The notes below the pieces were generated by a model, which did no database searches, was not told the origin of the DNA, and worked only from the letters and a program-made list of their open reading frames with translations. 64,000 nt of DNA from Phallus indusiatus (lineage: Eukaryota; Basidiomycota; Agaricomycetes; Phallales; Phallaceae), in NCBI GenBank assembly GCA_027605045.1, contig JAQFWX010000014.1, positions 803,391 to 867,390 of the forward strand, in the 5' to 3' direction. Of the stretch, positions 34,861-43,372 are shown in pieces. Made by a program: the position numbers and the translations under genes. The stretch's first letter is position 1. The number at the start of each line of letters is the position of its first letter.

Positions 34861-35709
34861 ATGTCTGCAGAACCTTCACGACCTACCTCTTCATCTACGA
34901 AGCCCTCGACCCGCAAGGGACGATTTGACGATATCAAGCAAGCGTTGCTTGAAGCACAAGAAGAATGGAGTATGGATTCCATGCCTGGCTGCGTAGCCAT
35001 CACCCACGAAAGTGGGAAATGTACCCACTGCGATGAGTATATCTCGCACATTAGTACCGCTGCAAGCAAGCGTACCATTGTTCTTGACGAGAAAGACGTC
35101 AAAGAGTGCCTACTCGAGGCATTCCCGTTCCTGCAAAAAGAGTGGGATGATTTACGAAAGCGCCTCGAAGACGCTAACGACTACGCCGACCAGACCGTCC
35201 AAGAACTCAAGGACGTTGAGAGACGAGAGGACGACCTTCGAGATCGTATACGGGAACTCGAGGACAAGTTGAAGCAAGCCCCACAGGCAGCATCGCCTGT
35301 GTCATCTAGGAAACGACCTCGGTCAGAGGCCAAGGGCCCCACGAATCATGGGCCCGTAGGATTCGACGCGTACGACGACGACGACGACGATGATCTAGAC
35401 GACCACGATTGGGCGGACTCCTACAATGACGAGTCGGTACTCGACTCCAACGGTCAACCCGTTCCTCCCCACTCTGGGGACGATTTCGGCCTAATGGACA
35501 GGCTGGACCCTGAAGAGGAGTCATTATTGTCTCGGCGACAACTCGCTGAGAAAGTCCTCGCTGAGTTCCCAGGAACTCCCCGTATCTCCAACCAGGCCAA
35601 GTACCACGATACGTGGCCCGCTTTATGCAAGGCCACGACCCCACAGCGTCTCGAGCAGGGAAAACCCCTGTACCTGGGCCAGTTCCCGACCCACTCGCGT
35701 GGTACATGA
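34861..35709 (+). CDS. Gypsy-1 third ORF, N-terminal part
   Basis: It lies 139 bp after pol, where other elements may carry env, but no signal peptide or membrane helix is seen. It begins MSAEPSRPTSSSTK and has CTHCDEYISH (C-x2-C with a downstream His), AFPFLQKEWDDL, a coiled coil, and an acidic run of Asp near 35380. The homologue in Gypsy-2 (38440-40197) is one continuous ORF. Here a -1 shift near 35610-35625 splits it. Function is unknown. Confidence 0.8.
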   Translation: MSAEPSRPTSSSTKPSTRKGRFDDIKQALLEAQEEWSMDSMPGCVAITHESGKCTHCDEYISHISTAASKRTIVLDEKDVKECLLEAFPFLQKEWDDLRKRLEDANDYADQTVQELKDVERREDDLRDRIRELEDKLKQAPQAASPVSSRKRPRSEAKGPTNHGPVGFDAYDDDDDDDLDDHDWADSYNDESVLDSNGQPVPPHSGDDFGLMDRLDPEEESLLSRRQLAEKVLAEFPGTPRISNQAKYHDTWPALCKATTPQRLEQGKPLYLGQFPTHSRGT

Positions 35710-36575
35710 TGTGTCCACTGGATGATCCCTCATTCGTACTCCAGGGGAAGCAGATCTGGAAGAAACCACCCATATTGGACACACCTCAAAAAGTTGCAAT
35801 GCACGCGCGCATTAGACTTGCCTGGGATGTAGGCATGATGTTCATCAATAGAAAGAAGAAAGAGCGAGACTACGCTCGCCTCACTATCGGGGAGCGCCCC
35901 GAAGCTTTTCCATACCCAACAGAAGGGCAAATGGACCTAGAAACGGGTCGCCTCTACGAGACGTGGTATAAGGACCCCGCCTCCGTACCCTTTTATATAA
36001 GGGTTGAACCATCGGGATCGCTGAATATCAGCGATGTTGAAGTCGTAGCGTGGCTTCGAAAAATATTCCCGAATCGGGAAACAAGGAAGACTGTATTCCC
36101 CATTGTAGCGGAGATATGTACCGAGCCTGGGCTATCCACCTGGCTCAACGCCGCTGGCATCAACGCCGACAAGACGGTGAATAACTCCCCATCCATAATC
36201 GAAGGATGGCGTCGAGCATATACCCTGCCTCAGGGTAACATTCCAACCAAGGAAGAAGTTGTCGGGATGCTGCGATATAACTGTGTGAATACCCGATTAA
36301 TCGAAACTCGATTAGGACCACTATTTGAGCGGTGGCGATCACACACTAACAGCAATACCATCGCCGTGAAGTGGCGAGAATCTCAACCCACCGTTTCGTC
36401 GCTGTTACCAGGACGTCAGTATCGAAGACGACGTCGCAACAATCGTCGTGACGCCGCCCCTGCAGCTCCTATTGCTGGACCTTCGAAGGAGACTCCTTAT
36501 GTGGAGTCCACCGCTAGTCGCCTCCCTCGGCGAAAGCACCACTCCCAGCAGATATCGCTGAGAAAGAACTCGTGA
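35613..36575 (+). CDS. Gypsy-1 third ORF, C-terminal part
   Basis: This is a continuation of the preceding ORF in the -1 frame. Conserved with Gypsy-2 are PDPLAWYMMCPLDDPSFV, the IWKKPP segment, MHARIRLAW, PFYIRVEPSGSLN, DVEVVAWLRK, a helical EEVVGMLRYNCVNTRLIE and LFERW. It ends in a basic arginine-rich tail (YRRRRRNNRRD) before 36575. I recognise no known domain. Confidence 0.8.
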   Translation: MARFMQGHDPTASRAGKTPVPGPVPDPLAWYMMCPLDDPSFVLQGKQIWKKPPILDTPQKVAMHARIRLAWDVGMMFINRKKKERDYARLTIGERPEAFPYPTEGQMDLETGRLYETWYKDPASVPFYIRVEPSGSLNISDVEVVAWLRKIFPNRETRKTVFPIVAEICTEPGLSTWLNAAGINADKTVNNSPSIIEGWRRAYTLPQGNIPTKEEVVGMLRYNCVNTRLIETRLGPLFERWRSHTNSNTIAVKWRESQPTVSSLLPGRQYRRRRRNNRRDAAPAAPIAGPSKETPYVESTASRLPRRKHHSQQISLRKNS

Positions 36576-36710
36576 TCGACCCCGATCAATACGAGGTCCT
36601 GGATAGACCAGGAGCAGGCCCTCAAGGTGACATTGAGATGGCCATGGATTATACCGCGGACGACTGAGACTCACTCGTCGTATCATGTATTGACTTGACG
36701 CTCAAGTCAG

Positions 36711-36720
36711 CGGGGGAGGA
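36711..36720 (+). other. Gypsy-1 polypurine tract
   Basis: CGGGGGAGGA lies directly before the 3' LTR, the expected place for plus-strand priming. Confidence 0.8.
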
Positions 36721-36984
36721 TGTAACGGCTCCGCTATGACCAGCGGACTACTATTACCCATAGTACATATTAGTATATATATACAATTGCATGCAGACGA
36801 TCGTCGTCTGCACAAGTACCTAGTATTATGTAATGTACATAGGCACCGTCACACCAGTAAATACCGCGTAACGGTAAAGGCGCCGGCAGCCTTTCTTACC
36901 TGCACTTGCAAATATACAGCTTTATACTGTTTGTTGTGAGTCCGTAAGAACCGGGCTAATCGTAAACTGTAACGAAACGTTACA
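36721..36984 (+). repeat. Gypsy-1 3' LTR
   Basis: 264 bp, differing from the 5' LTR at about one position, so insertion is recent. Confidence 0.95.
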
Positions 36985-37251
36985 GTTGTGGTTTGTCGGG
37001 TATACTGTGGTCCATGCCCGGGTTGCTCTAGTTCTCTTGAGGTGGTCTAGGTACGGCTCCTGGATTGCCATTATGTCAGTACTGTTTGGGCTTACCGTGT
37101 TTATCATGCTTTGAGTTGCGGCCATTGACTTGTTTAGGTTTTGCTGTCTGATTGTGAGTATCTCCTGTGTGTTTGTGTTGCCATTTCTCCTATTCATCAG
37201 CCTCTTCATCGTCATCCCCACTTTCCTCATTTGCCTGTTTTCTGTGTGCAA
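36985..37251 (-). CDS. LINE ORF2, N-terminal segment
   Basis: It starts MHTENRQMRK at 37251 inside the end of ORF1 (overlap about 60 nt) and enters the endonuclease with ILTIRQQNLNKS (catalytic Asn) and DIMAIQEPYLD (catalytic Glu). It is cut at 36984 by Gypsy-1 and resumes at 27482. Confidence 0.85.
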
Positions 37252-38056
37252 AAACTTCTAAGGTGGTTTGGGTCAGCCCTGTTGTTTTTTGTTTACTTCT
37301 ACTTCTCTGTACTGTGTTCCATCCTTCCTCTACTTCTCCTTCCTCTCTTTCGCTGTCTTCTCTCTCCTCTATAATCTGTCTCTCAGTTTCGCGGTCTTGG
37401 TTTGCACTCACCTCAAATCTCGGATCTTTTTCCCATGTCCATTCTTCACTTGTTGGGTAAAAGCGGTATGTGATCTCCTCATTTTTCTTTATCAGTTGTT
37501 CAAACCGATTTCTGTAGGTTTCACATCCTGTATCCCATGCTGCGTGTCCGTTTTTGTTGCAGTTTGTGCATCTGAGTCCTTGTCTTCCTTTTTCGCAGTC
37601 TTCCCTCTTGTGTGGTCCCGTGCATTGTGGGCACTTCGGCGGTTCCTGGCTCTGTGGGCAGTTAGTCGCAATGTGTCCGTACCTTTGGCAGTGGAAACAT
37701 CTTATTGGTCCGTTAGTCATTTTATTTCCTCTTACTCTTTTCCCTTGTATGACCATTCCATCCTTTATTGCCTTATTTGCAGATTCCGGGCTTTTGAAGT
37801 GCGCTATTAAGGTAGCTACTTCCTGGTTATCTCTTCGCTGGTTCACTGGTTTGATCCATGCTGTTGCTGTCAGGTGACCTTGCTTTATGCTTGATATATC
37901 CTCTATGCATCGCCTTTCCCATTCACTGTCAATTTCATGTCTTACCGATACAAAGTTGAGTTTCACCGCATAGCTTCTTTCTCGTAGTTGGGCTGCAGGA
38001 CTAAATGACTTACAGAAATCTACCTTTTCATTTCGTACTGTGTCCGCCGCTGCAGT
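37190..38056 (-). CDS. LINE ORF1, C-terminal segment with zinc knuckles
   Basis: The gag-like RNA-binding protein has three CCHC-type knuckles: CFHCQRYGHIATNC, CPQCTGPHKREDC and CTNCNKNGHAAWDTGC near 37700-37520. They are preceded by a conserved ANKAIKDGMVIQGKRV segment. The tail is acidic (EESGDDDEEADE). It is in frame with 48037-48800 after removal of Gypsy-2 plus one target copy (9985 bp). Confidence 0.9.
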   Translation of the reverse strand, partial: TAAADTVRNEKVDFCKSFSPAAQLRERSYAVKLNFVSVRHEIDSEWERRCIEDISSIKQGHLTATAWIKPVNQRRDNQEVATLIAHFKSPESANKAIKDGMVIQGKRVRGNKMTNGPIRCFHCQRYGHIATNCPQSQEPPKCPQCTGPHKREDCEKGRQGLRCTNCNKNGHAAWDTGCETYRNRFEQLIKKNEEITYRFYPTSEEWTWEKDPRFEVSANQDRETERQIIEEREDSEREEGEVEEGWNTVQRSRSKQKTTGLTQTTLEVFAHRKQANEESGDDDEEADE

Positions 38057-38377
38057 TGTAACGTTTCGTTACTTTTTATAGTGTACCGCTTGCGGTACAC
38101 AGTTTATATCACGCTGTAGTTTCACGCCACAAGTAACAGACCAAAGTGCTGTATTTTCTTTGTGGAGTAAAACAAGTTGCGCGTGCTGATTCAGCACGCG
38201 CGTAGCTACTACTAATGTACAGTTATTACATAATGGCTCGCCGCGTCGCGGCGAGCCAGAGGCGTTAAGCGCCTCTGTTACTAGAGTAAGTAATAGTAAC
38301 TACTGCAGAGGGCGAAGCCCTCTGCATATGCCTAAGTGGCATATACTCAATCCACCGCATGCAGTGGATCCGTTACA
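38057..38377 (-). repeat. Gypsy-2 3' LTR, made largely of hairpins
   Basis: The 321 bp hold about nine perfect inverted repeats: 38058-38072, 38081-38100 (9-bp stem), 38179-38201 (11-bp stem), 38235-38257 (11-bp stem), 38258-38276, 38277-38300, 38305-38325 (9-bp stem), 38326-38344 and 38350-38369. Loops are 0-14 nt. Confidence 0.93.
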
Positions 38378-38388
38378 TCCTCCCCTTG
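38378..38388 (-). other. Gypsy-2 polypurine tract
   Basis: On the minus strand CAAGGGGAGGA lies directly before the 3' LTR. Confidence 0.75.
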
Positions 38389-38439
38389 TGACTTGGACTC
38401 CAAGTCATGGGATCGCGAAGAGGAGGCGTCTGACTGTAA

Positions 38440-40197
38440 TCAGTCAGAGGGATTGCTATAGTCAATCTCCATGCTCTCCGAGGCACTCGGATGCGGCGCG
38501 TCAAGGTCCTCAGGGGGCCTTAACAATTCCTCGTCCGTCATCTGAATTGGGACGGACGGGGAGTAGACCTTGTTAGGCGGGCCTGCCACGATGCTGGCAG
38601 GTGATGCCGACGCATGGACGGCGGGGGCGGACGACTGAGTCGTACGCGCCTTTTTTGTTGGACGATCCAGTCCACGGCGCACGCGATAGTCGTGCGCGAT
38701 GCGGTTGACATCTTCTCCATTGGCGTAACGTTGGAGAAGGGGCGCGATCACTTCAGTGACGCGTCTTGTTGTCGCTCCATTGGCATGCATGGAGCGAATC
38801 ACCTCCTCTATGGTAATGGAGGAGGGGGATTTACACTCGAAGGCACGAGTGTAGCCTTCCATAAGAGTGGAAGGCAGGTGGGTGGAGGAATTACCCCTAC
38901 CACCGAGGATTTCTCCCCACACAGTAAGTGCGGGGTCGAGGAGGCATTCAGCCGCCTTCTCGAGAAACTTGGCACGTACTTCACGAGTACGTGTGACTCT
39001 CTTGAGCCAGGCAAACACCTCAACGTCCTGAGGGTTTAAAGATCCATCCGACATTAGTTGGATGTAGGGAGGGACCTGGTTAGGGTCCGCGTTCCAAGTA
39101 TTGATTAGATACTTGATCTCGGGGTGAATTAATTCTCCCGAGATGAACACCACCGGTGGACGGTTGGCGGCAGCCTCCATAGCTTCAAGCTTGGCTGTTT
39201 TCCTCGCTAGGCGGCGCTCCTTCATGGATCTGCGCCAACGAGTCCATGCGTATGAAATACGCATGTGAACCCCTCTGTCATCGGGGTACGTGAACACCGG
39301 GGGGTCGGTCCAAACCCGGGTTCCAATCTCGACGAACAATGGTTCGTCGAGGCTGCAGGTGTTATACCATGCAGTAGGATTGGGGGTGCCAGGCACCAGA
39401 GAATGATCCCCACTAACAGTGGGGTCAAAGCCCTTGACGAAGAAGGGCCATGGGTCCCTATTGGAGTCCCATCCTGGCTTGGTCCGTGGATACGGACCAG
39501 AGGGCTTCCTTGGAGAAACCGGGGCAGCATCGCGAGAGCCCGATGCCTTGGTCGCATCAGCGTAGGTACGCTGAGGCTTGCGTTTGGTGGACGACGCGAT
39601 GGAGACGTCGTCATCATAGTCGTTATCATCGACTATGTCTTCCATGTCGTCGTCAGACGACATGTCGTTGAAGATATCAGGCAAAGGGGCTGCCTGGGAT
39701 GGTTCAGGCGCTTTATCGGCCTGGTCTCTCGACCGCTTTTTGGGGGTCGATGGGGTAGTCGACGGGCCTGCCGTCGACGCTGAACGTTCAAGTTCAGCAA
39801 TGCGAGCTTTCAGCTCGCAGATACGACGATTCGCATCGTCGAGGTGGTCTGTCAAGGACTTGACGTCCTTTTCAGCTTCTTCTAGACGTTCGTCTAGATG
39901 ATAGTACTCCCTCCTTATGAAGGGAAAGGCCTTGTAGACGGCCTGCTTGACCATATCATGGTCAAGGATGATTGCCCCGCTGCCAGCGGGGCCTGCCAGG
40001 TGACTGGCAAAGTCGTTGCATGCAGTGCAACTATCATTGTTATGATAGACGGATATACATCCGTCCATCGCGTCTAAGGTCCATTCGGACCTCTGCAGAG
40101 CCAATTGAGCTTCTGCTTTTTTGAACCTACTAACAGGTTGCGGCGTAGGCGACCGCGAGCGTGATCGTTCGCGTTGCTTTCCCTTGCTGTCAGGCAT
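38440..40197 (-). CDS. Gypsy-2 third ORF (585 residues), uncharacterised
   Basis: This intact ORF starts 82 bp after the pol stop. The N-terminus is basic and Ser/Arg-rich (RERSRSRSPTPQ). Then come SEWTLDAMDGC, CTACNDFASH (C-x2-C with His), KAFPFIRREY and a coiled coil of about 60 residues. A Lys/Arg patch (KKRSRDQ) and an acidic stretch follow. The C-terminal conserved region has PNPTAWYNTC, VWTDPP, MRISYAW, PPYIQLMSDGSLN and DVEVFAWLKR, and then helices. It aligns along its length with the split ORF in Gypsy-1, so it is under constraint. No signal peptide or membrane helix is present, which argues against an envelope. Its role is unknown. Confidence 0.88.
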   Translation of the reverse strand: MPDSKGKQRERSRSRSPTPQPVSRFKKAEAQLALQRSEWTLDAMDGCISVYHNNDSCTACNDFASHLAGPAGSGAIILDHDMVKQAVYKAFPFIRREYYHLDERLEEAEKDVKSLTDHLDDANRRICELKARIAELERSASTAGPSTTPSTPKKRSRDQADKAPEPSQAAPLPDIFNDMSSDDDMEDIVDDNDYDDDVSIASSTKRKPQRTYADATKASGSRDAAPVSPRKPSGPYPRTKPGWDSNRDPWPFFVKGFDPTVSGDHSLVPGTPNPTAWYNTCSLDEPLFVEIGTRVWTDPPVFTYPDDRGVHMRISYAWTRWRRSMKERRLARKTAKLEAMEAAANRPPVVFISGELIHPEIKYLINTWNADPNQVPPYIQLMSDGSLNPQDVEVFAWLKRVTRTREVRAKFLEKAAECLLDPALTVWGEILGGRGNSSTHLPSTLMEGYTRAFECKSPSSITIEEVIRSMHANGATTRRVTEVIAPLLQRYANGEDVNRIAHDYRVRRGLDRPTKKARTTQSSAPAVHASASPASIVAGPPNKVYSPSVPIQMTDEELLRPPEDLDAPHPSASESMEIDYSNPSD

Positions 40198-40279
40198 GGG
40201 GGGTGTTGAGGGAGAAAAGGCCTTGAACGGACTTTTGGGTTATATACTTGGGCGGCCTCATGGAGCGCCCAAGTGAAAA

Positions 40280-43200
40280 TTACCTCACCGCGTAGCAGTG
40301 AAGTGCCAGTGGGTCCCTGTGGGTGGGATCTGGGCGCTTGTTGTTGGTCCGCGACTCTCCGTGATTGGATAGTCGTGGTAGCTGCCGAGGCTCATTTACG
40401 CCTCGTAATTGCAAGTACTCGTCTAGAGCTTGCAAGTCCTTACAGTTACTGTAAGGTTCCCAAGTGGTATCCCCAAGGGTCCACTGGACTAGGAACTCGA
40501 GATCTTTCTCGCGAGTTCCACTCCAGCGATGAGCTAGGAGTTCCTCGACGTGCCATTCAGCATCGTCTGGCTGTCCAAAGTCATACGCCGTGAGTGTATC
40601 GCGGCGTGGAAATCTCTCATCGTCATTGGCGATGTGAGGTTTAATCAAGTCCACGTGAAATACGGGATTTATGCGACGTTGCTTGAGCTCTTCAGAGAGC
40701 TCAAGTTTTACTGTAATGTTGTCCTTGACGGACAACACTTTGTATGGTCCCACATAACGCGGGATCAACTTCTTAACTCTCCCCTTGGGGAGGTTGAGAT
40801 TCCTCGTCGACAGATAGACGAGATCACCCTCTTTGTACTCCGGTGCATCGCGCCGTGAGTTGTTCGCGTAGTGAGCCTGTTTAACGTGATTGGCTATGAT
40901 AGCGTCATGCGCTATCATGAGATTCCACTTTGCCTGTTGAGCAAAGTGTTGAACACCTTTGAATTTGGTGTTCGTCTCAATTTTCCTTCCCAAACTGGGA
41001 AGGTAGCCGTAGTTGAGTTCAAACGGCGCGAAACCAGTGGTTTCGCTGGTGCTGCTATTAATAGCAAACTCCACCATTGGGATCCTTTCGGCCCAATCTT
41101 TTTGATCGTTCTGTATGACGGAACGAAGTATTTGACCAATTGAGCGATTGGCTCGCTCGGTAGATCCATCCGTTTGCGGATGGAACGCCGTGGACATGAG
41201 CAATCGTGTCCCCATTAGGCGTTGCAGTTCCTGCCAGAACTTGGCAGTGAATCGTGCATCCCTGTCACTCACGATTGAGTCAGGGACACCGTGGAGTCTT
41301 ACGACTTCACTGAGGTATAACCAGGCTGTGCCTTTGGCGGTCAGCTTGGTGGTGGTTGGCATCAGACGAACCATAGAGGTCAGTCTGTCAATCACGACGA
41401 ATAGGAAGTCGTGGCCGTTTGAAACGGGTAATGGACCGACGAAGTCCATTCCGATCGATTCCCAAGGTTTATTGGGAATCGGGAGTTGTTTTAACAGACC
41501 ACTGGGGTGATTATTCTCCCCTTTGTTGGTCTGGCACGTTCCGCAGGATCTGCAGAACGTATCGATGTCTTCAATCATCGATTTCCACCAGTACGCTTGT
41601 CTAACGTACTGAGACGTTTTGTAACGTCCAAAGTGCCCAACAATTTGGTGGGCCTCACTGATTATAATCTCAGTGATCCTCCTCCCCTTGTAAAATGCGT
41701 TATGGGGGACGCATAATACATCGCGGAGGAACTGATTCTTGGTAAAGATCAGTTGATTTTTAATTCCAAACGCCTTGTGAGCGTTTGGGTTGGCAAGAAC
41801 CAGCTTAAATACTGGGTCCTTGTGATAACCTTGCTGTATCAGCGAGGTAAATTCAGCAAAGCCCTCAATTTTGGCTTTAAGAAGCTTGCTGTCTTGCTCT
41901 GCACTTAGAGCAAGTATATCCTCATCGGATTGCGCTTCTGTAATATCAGAAGGTGTAGTATTTGAGGGACCTTCAACTCGAGGTTCCTCTCGTACTCGTG
42001 AATGTGTAATAACGTTCACTCTCACTTCATCCCTTCTTTCGATGGGAAGATGATCCCCTTCGGGATCAAGTCTAACGTCAGCATTGACGTATACCTCCGG
42101 AGGGTGAACCTCATCCGGAGTGTCCTCTTCGTAATAACGAGAGAGGCCATCGGCGACATTGTTAGTGACGCCCTTGACATGAATCGTCTCGTAATCAAAA
42201 CGAGACAGGTATTCATACCACCGTGCTTGACGCGGTGACATGCGAGGCTGGGTCTTGAAGTGGACCATGGCCTCATTATCCGTTACTAGGGTGAATCTTC
42301 GCCCTAGTAGTTTGTCTTCCCACTTGAGGAAGGCTTCAAGTACCGCGATGAGCTCATGCTCATGGGTGCGGTAGTTGTACTGCGCAGGGGTGAATTTCTT
42401 CGAGAGAAACCCTGCTGGCCTACATGTCTGCCATGTAGGCCCTTGCCCATAATAGGCACCGACGCCACATTTGGAGCCGTCGGTTACGACCCAAATTGGA
42501 TCTGGGTCGTCCACGTTAATAGGCTTCAAGATAGGGGCCTTTCGCGTGAGTGCTTTGATTGAATCAAAGCACTTGTTCAACAACGGCATCCATACGAACG
42601 GTCTGTTGTTGTACGTACACCCTGATAGTGGTGTAGTGTATGCGGCTACCCCTGGTAGGTATGCCGCAACGTATTGTACGAGGCCCAGAAATTTCTGGAC
42701 ATCGTTATACGTGCGTGGAGTTCTCCACTCACGTATTTTGTCCATCTTCTCGTGATCGGGATGGATGCCATCATCGTCGATGATGTGGCCTAAGCACTCC
42801 AGCCGCCTAGAGTACAAATCAACTTTACGACTACTTAGGTAAAGTTGTGCTTCTCGCAGACGCGAGAAGGCATTCTCTAGATGCTGCTGATGCAGATCTA
42901 TTGTGTTTGAATAGACGAACACGTCGTCTATGTATGCATCCGTCGAACGACCGATGCAGTCCCTAAATATATGGGTCATCAGACGTTGAAACGTCGATGG
43001 GGCATTGCAGTCTCCTTGCTGCATGACATGGCTCTTGAAAGTGCCATAGATGGTGGCAAAGGTCGTCTTGTGGACGTCCTCTGGGACTATGCGTACTTGC
43101 TCGTACGCCTCAGTCAGATCAATCTTTGATCTGTATTTGTGTCTCGCCACGTTCTGGCGGATGGTTTCCTGATCAGGGAAGGGCGTTACGTCCTTCTCTG

Positions 43201-43372
43201 TGTTTTCGTTCTGCAGGCGCAGATCGAACACGGTTCGTAGTGCTAAGACCACGGCTCGTTTCTGCAGGCAAAGCATAGGGATTGCCTGTGTAGCTACAGT
43301 TGGTTCCCACCAACCTGCAGCTACGTATCGCTGAATCTTCTCAGCGAGTAGCGCTTGAGCGCATCCGGGCAC
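40280..43372 (-). CDS. Gypsy-2 pol: RT, RNase H, integrase, chromodomain
   Basis: This 1030-codon open frame has no internal stop. RT shows KIDLTEAYEQVRI, QQGDCNAPSTFQRLM and YIDDVFVYS. RNase H shows VTDGSKCGVGAYYGQG and VTDNEAMVHF. Integrase shows HQIVGHFGRYKT, CRSCGTCQ, MDFVGPLPVSNG, SDRDARFTAKFW and ERANRSIGQ. The chromodomain is WHVEELLAHRW, FLVQWTLGDTTWEPY. The first real residues are near ALLAEKIQRY; the listed start is a GTG within the protease-RT junction. Expression needs a -1 shift from the gag-protease frame, or the junction has lost one base. Confidence 0.94.
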   Translation of the reverse strand: MPGCAQALLAEKIQRYVAAGWWEPTVATQAIPMLCLQKRAVVLALRTVFDLRLQNENTEKDVTPFPDQETIRQNVARHKYRSKIDLTEAYEQVRIVPEDVHKTTFATIYGTFKSHVMQQGDCNAPSTFQRLMTHIFRDCIGRSTDAYIDDVFVYSNTIDLHQQHLENAFSRLREAQLYLSSRKVDLYSRRLECLGHIIDDDGIHPDHEKMDKIREWRTPRTYNDVQKFLGLVQYVAAYLPGVAAYTTPLSGCTYNNRPFVWMPLLNKCFDSIKALTRKAPILKPINVDDPDPIWVVTDGSKCGVGAYYGQGPTWQTCRPAGFLSKKFTPAQYNYRTHEHELIAVLEAFLKWEDKLLGRRFTLVTDNEAMVHFKTQPRMSPRQARWYEYLSRFDYETIHVKGVTNNVADGLSRYYEEDTPDEVHPPEVYVNADVRLDPEGDHLPIERRDEVRVNVITHSRVREEPRVEGPSNTTPSDITEAQSDEDILALSAEQDSKLLKAKIEGFAEFTSLIQQGYHKDPVFKLVLANPNAHKAFGIKNQLIFTKNQFLRDVLCVPHNAFYKGRRITEIIISEAHQIVGHFGRYKTSQYVRQAYWWKSMIEDIDTFCRSCGTCQTNKGENNHPSGLLKQLPIPNKPWESIGMDFVGPLPVSNGHDFLFVVIDRLTSMVRLMPTTTKLTAKGTAWLYLSEVVRLHGVPDSIVSDRDARFTAKFWQELQRLMGTRLLMSTAFHPQTDGSTERANRSIGQILRSVIQNDQKDWAERIPMVEFAINSSTSETTGFAPFELNYGYLPSLGRKIETNTKFKGVQHFAQQAKWNLMIAHDAIIANHVKQAHYANNSRRDAPEYKEGDLVYLSTRNLNLPKGRVKKLIPRYVGPYKVLSVKDNITVKLELSEELKQRRINPVFHVDLIKPHIANDDERFPRRDTLTAYDFGQPDDAEWHVEELLAHRWSGTREKDLEFLVQWTLGDTTWEPYSNCKDLQALDEYLQLRGVNEPRQLPRLSNHGESRTNNKRPDPTHRDPLALHCYAVR

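Larger units (their letters stand above)
27483..36984 (+). mobile_element. Gypsy-1: chromodomain Ty3/Gypsy retrotransposon (9.5 kb)
   Basis: It has 264-bp LTRs (27483-27746, 36721-36984) beginning TGTAACGG and ending GTTACA. The LTRs differ by about one base (27606 versus 36844), and the target duplication GTTGT is at 27478-27482 and 36985-36989. The order is gag, protease, RT, RNase H, integrase, chromodomain, then an extra ORF and a polypurine tract (36711-36720). Coding is broken by a solo LTR in the RT and by five single-base frameshifts, all -1. It lies in the LINE endonuclease domain. Confidence 0.95.

Noticed and set aside
34861..36575. Retroviral-type envelope gene in Gypsy-1
   Set aside because: There is no signal peptide, cleavage site or membrane helix; the protein is soluble with a coiled coil and acidic block.
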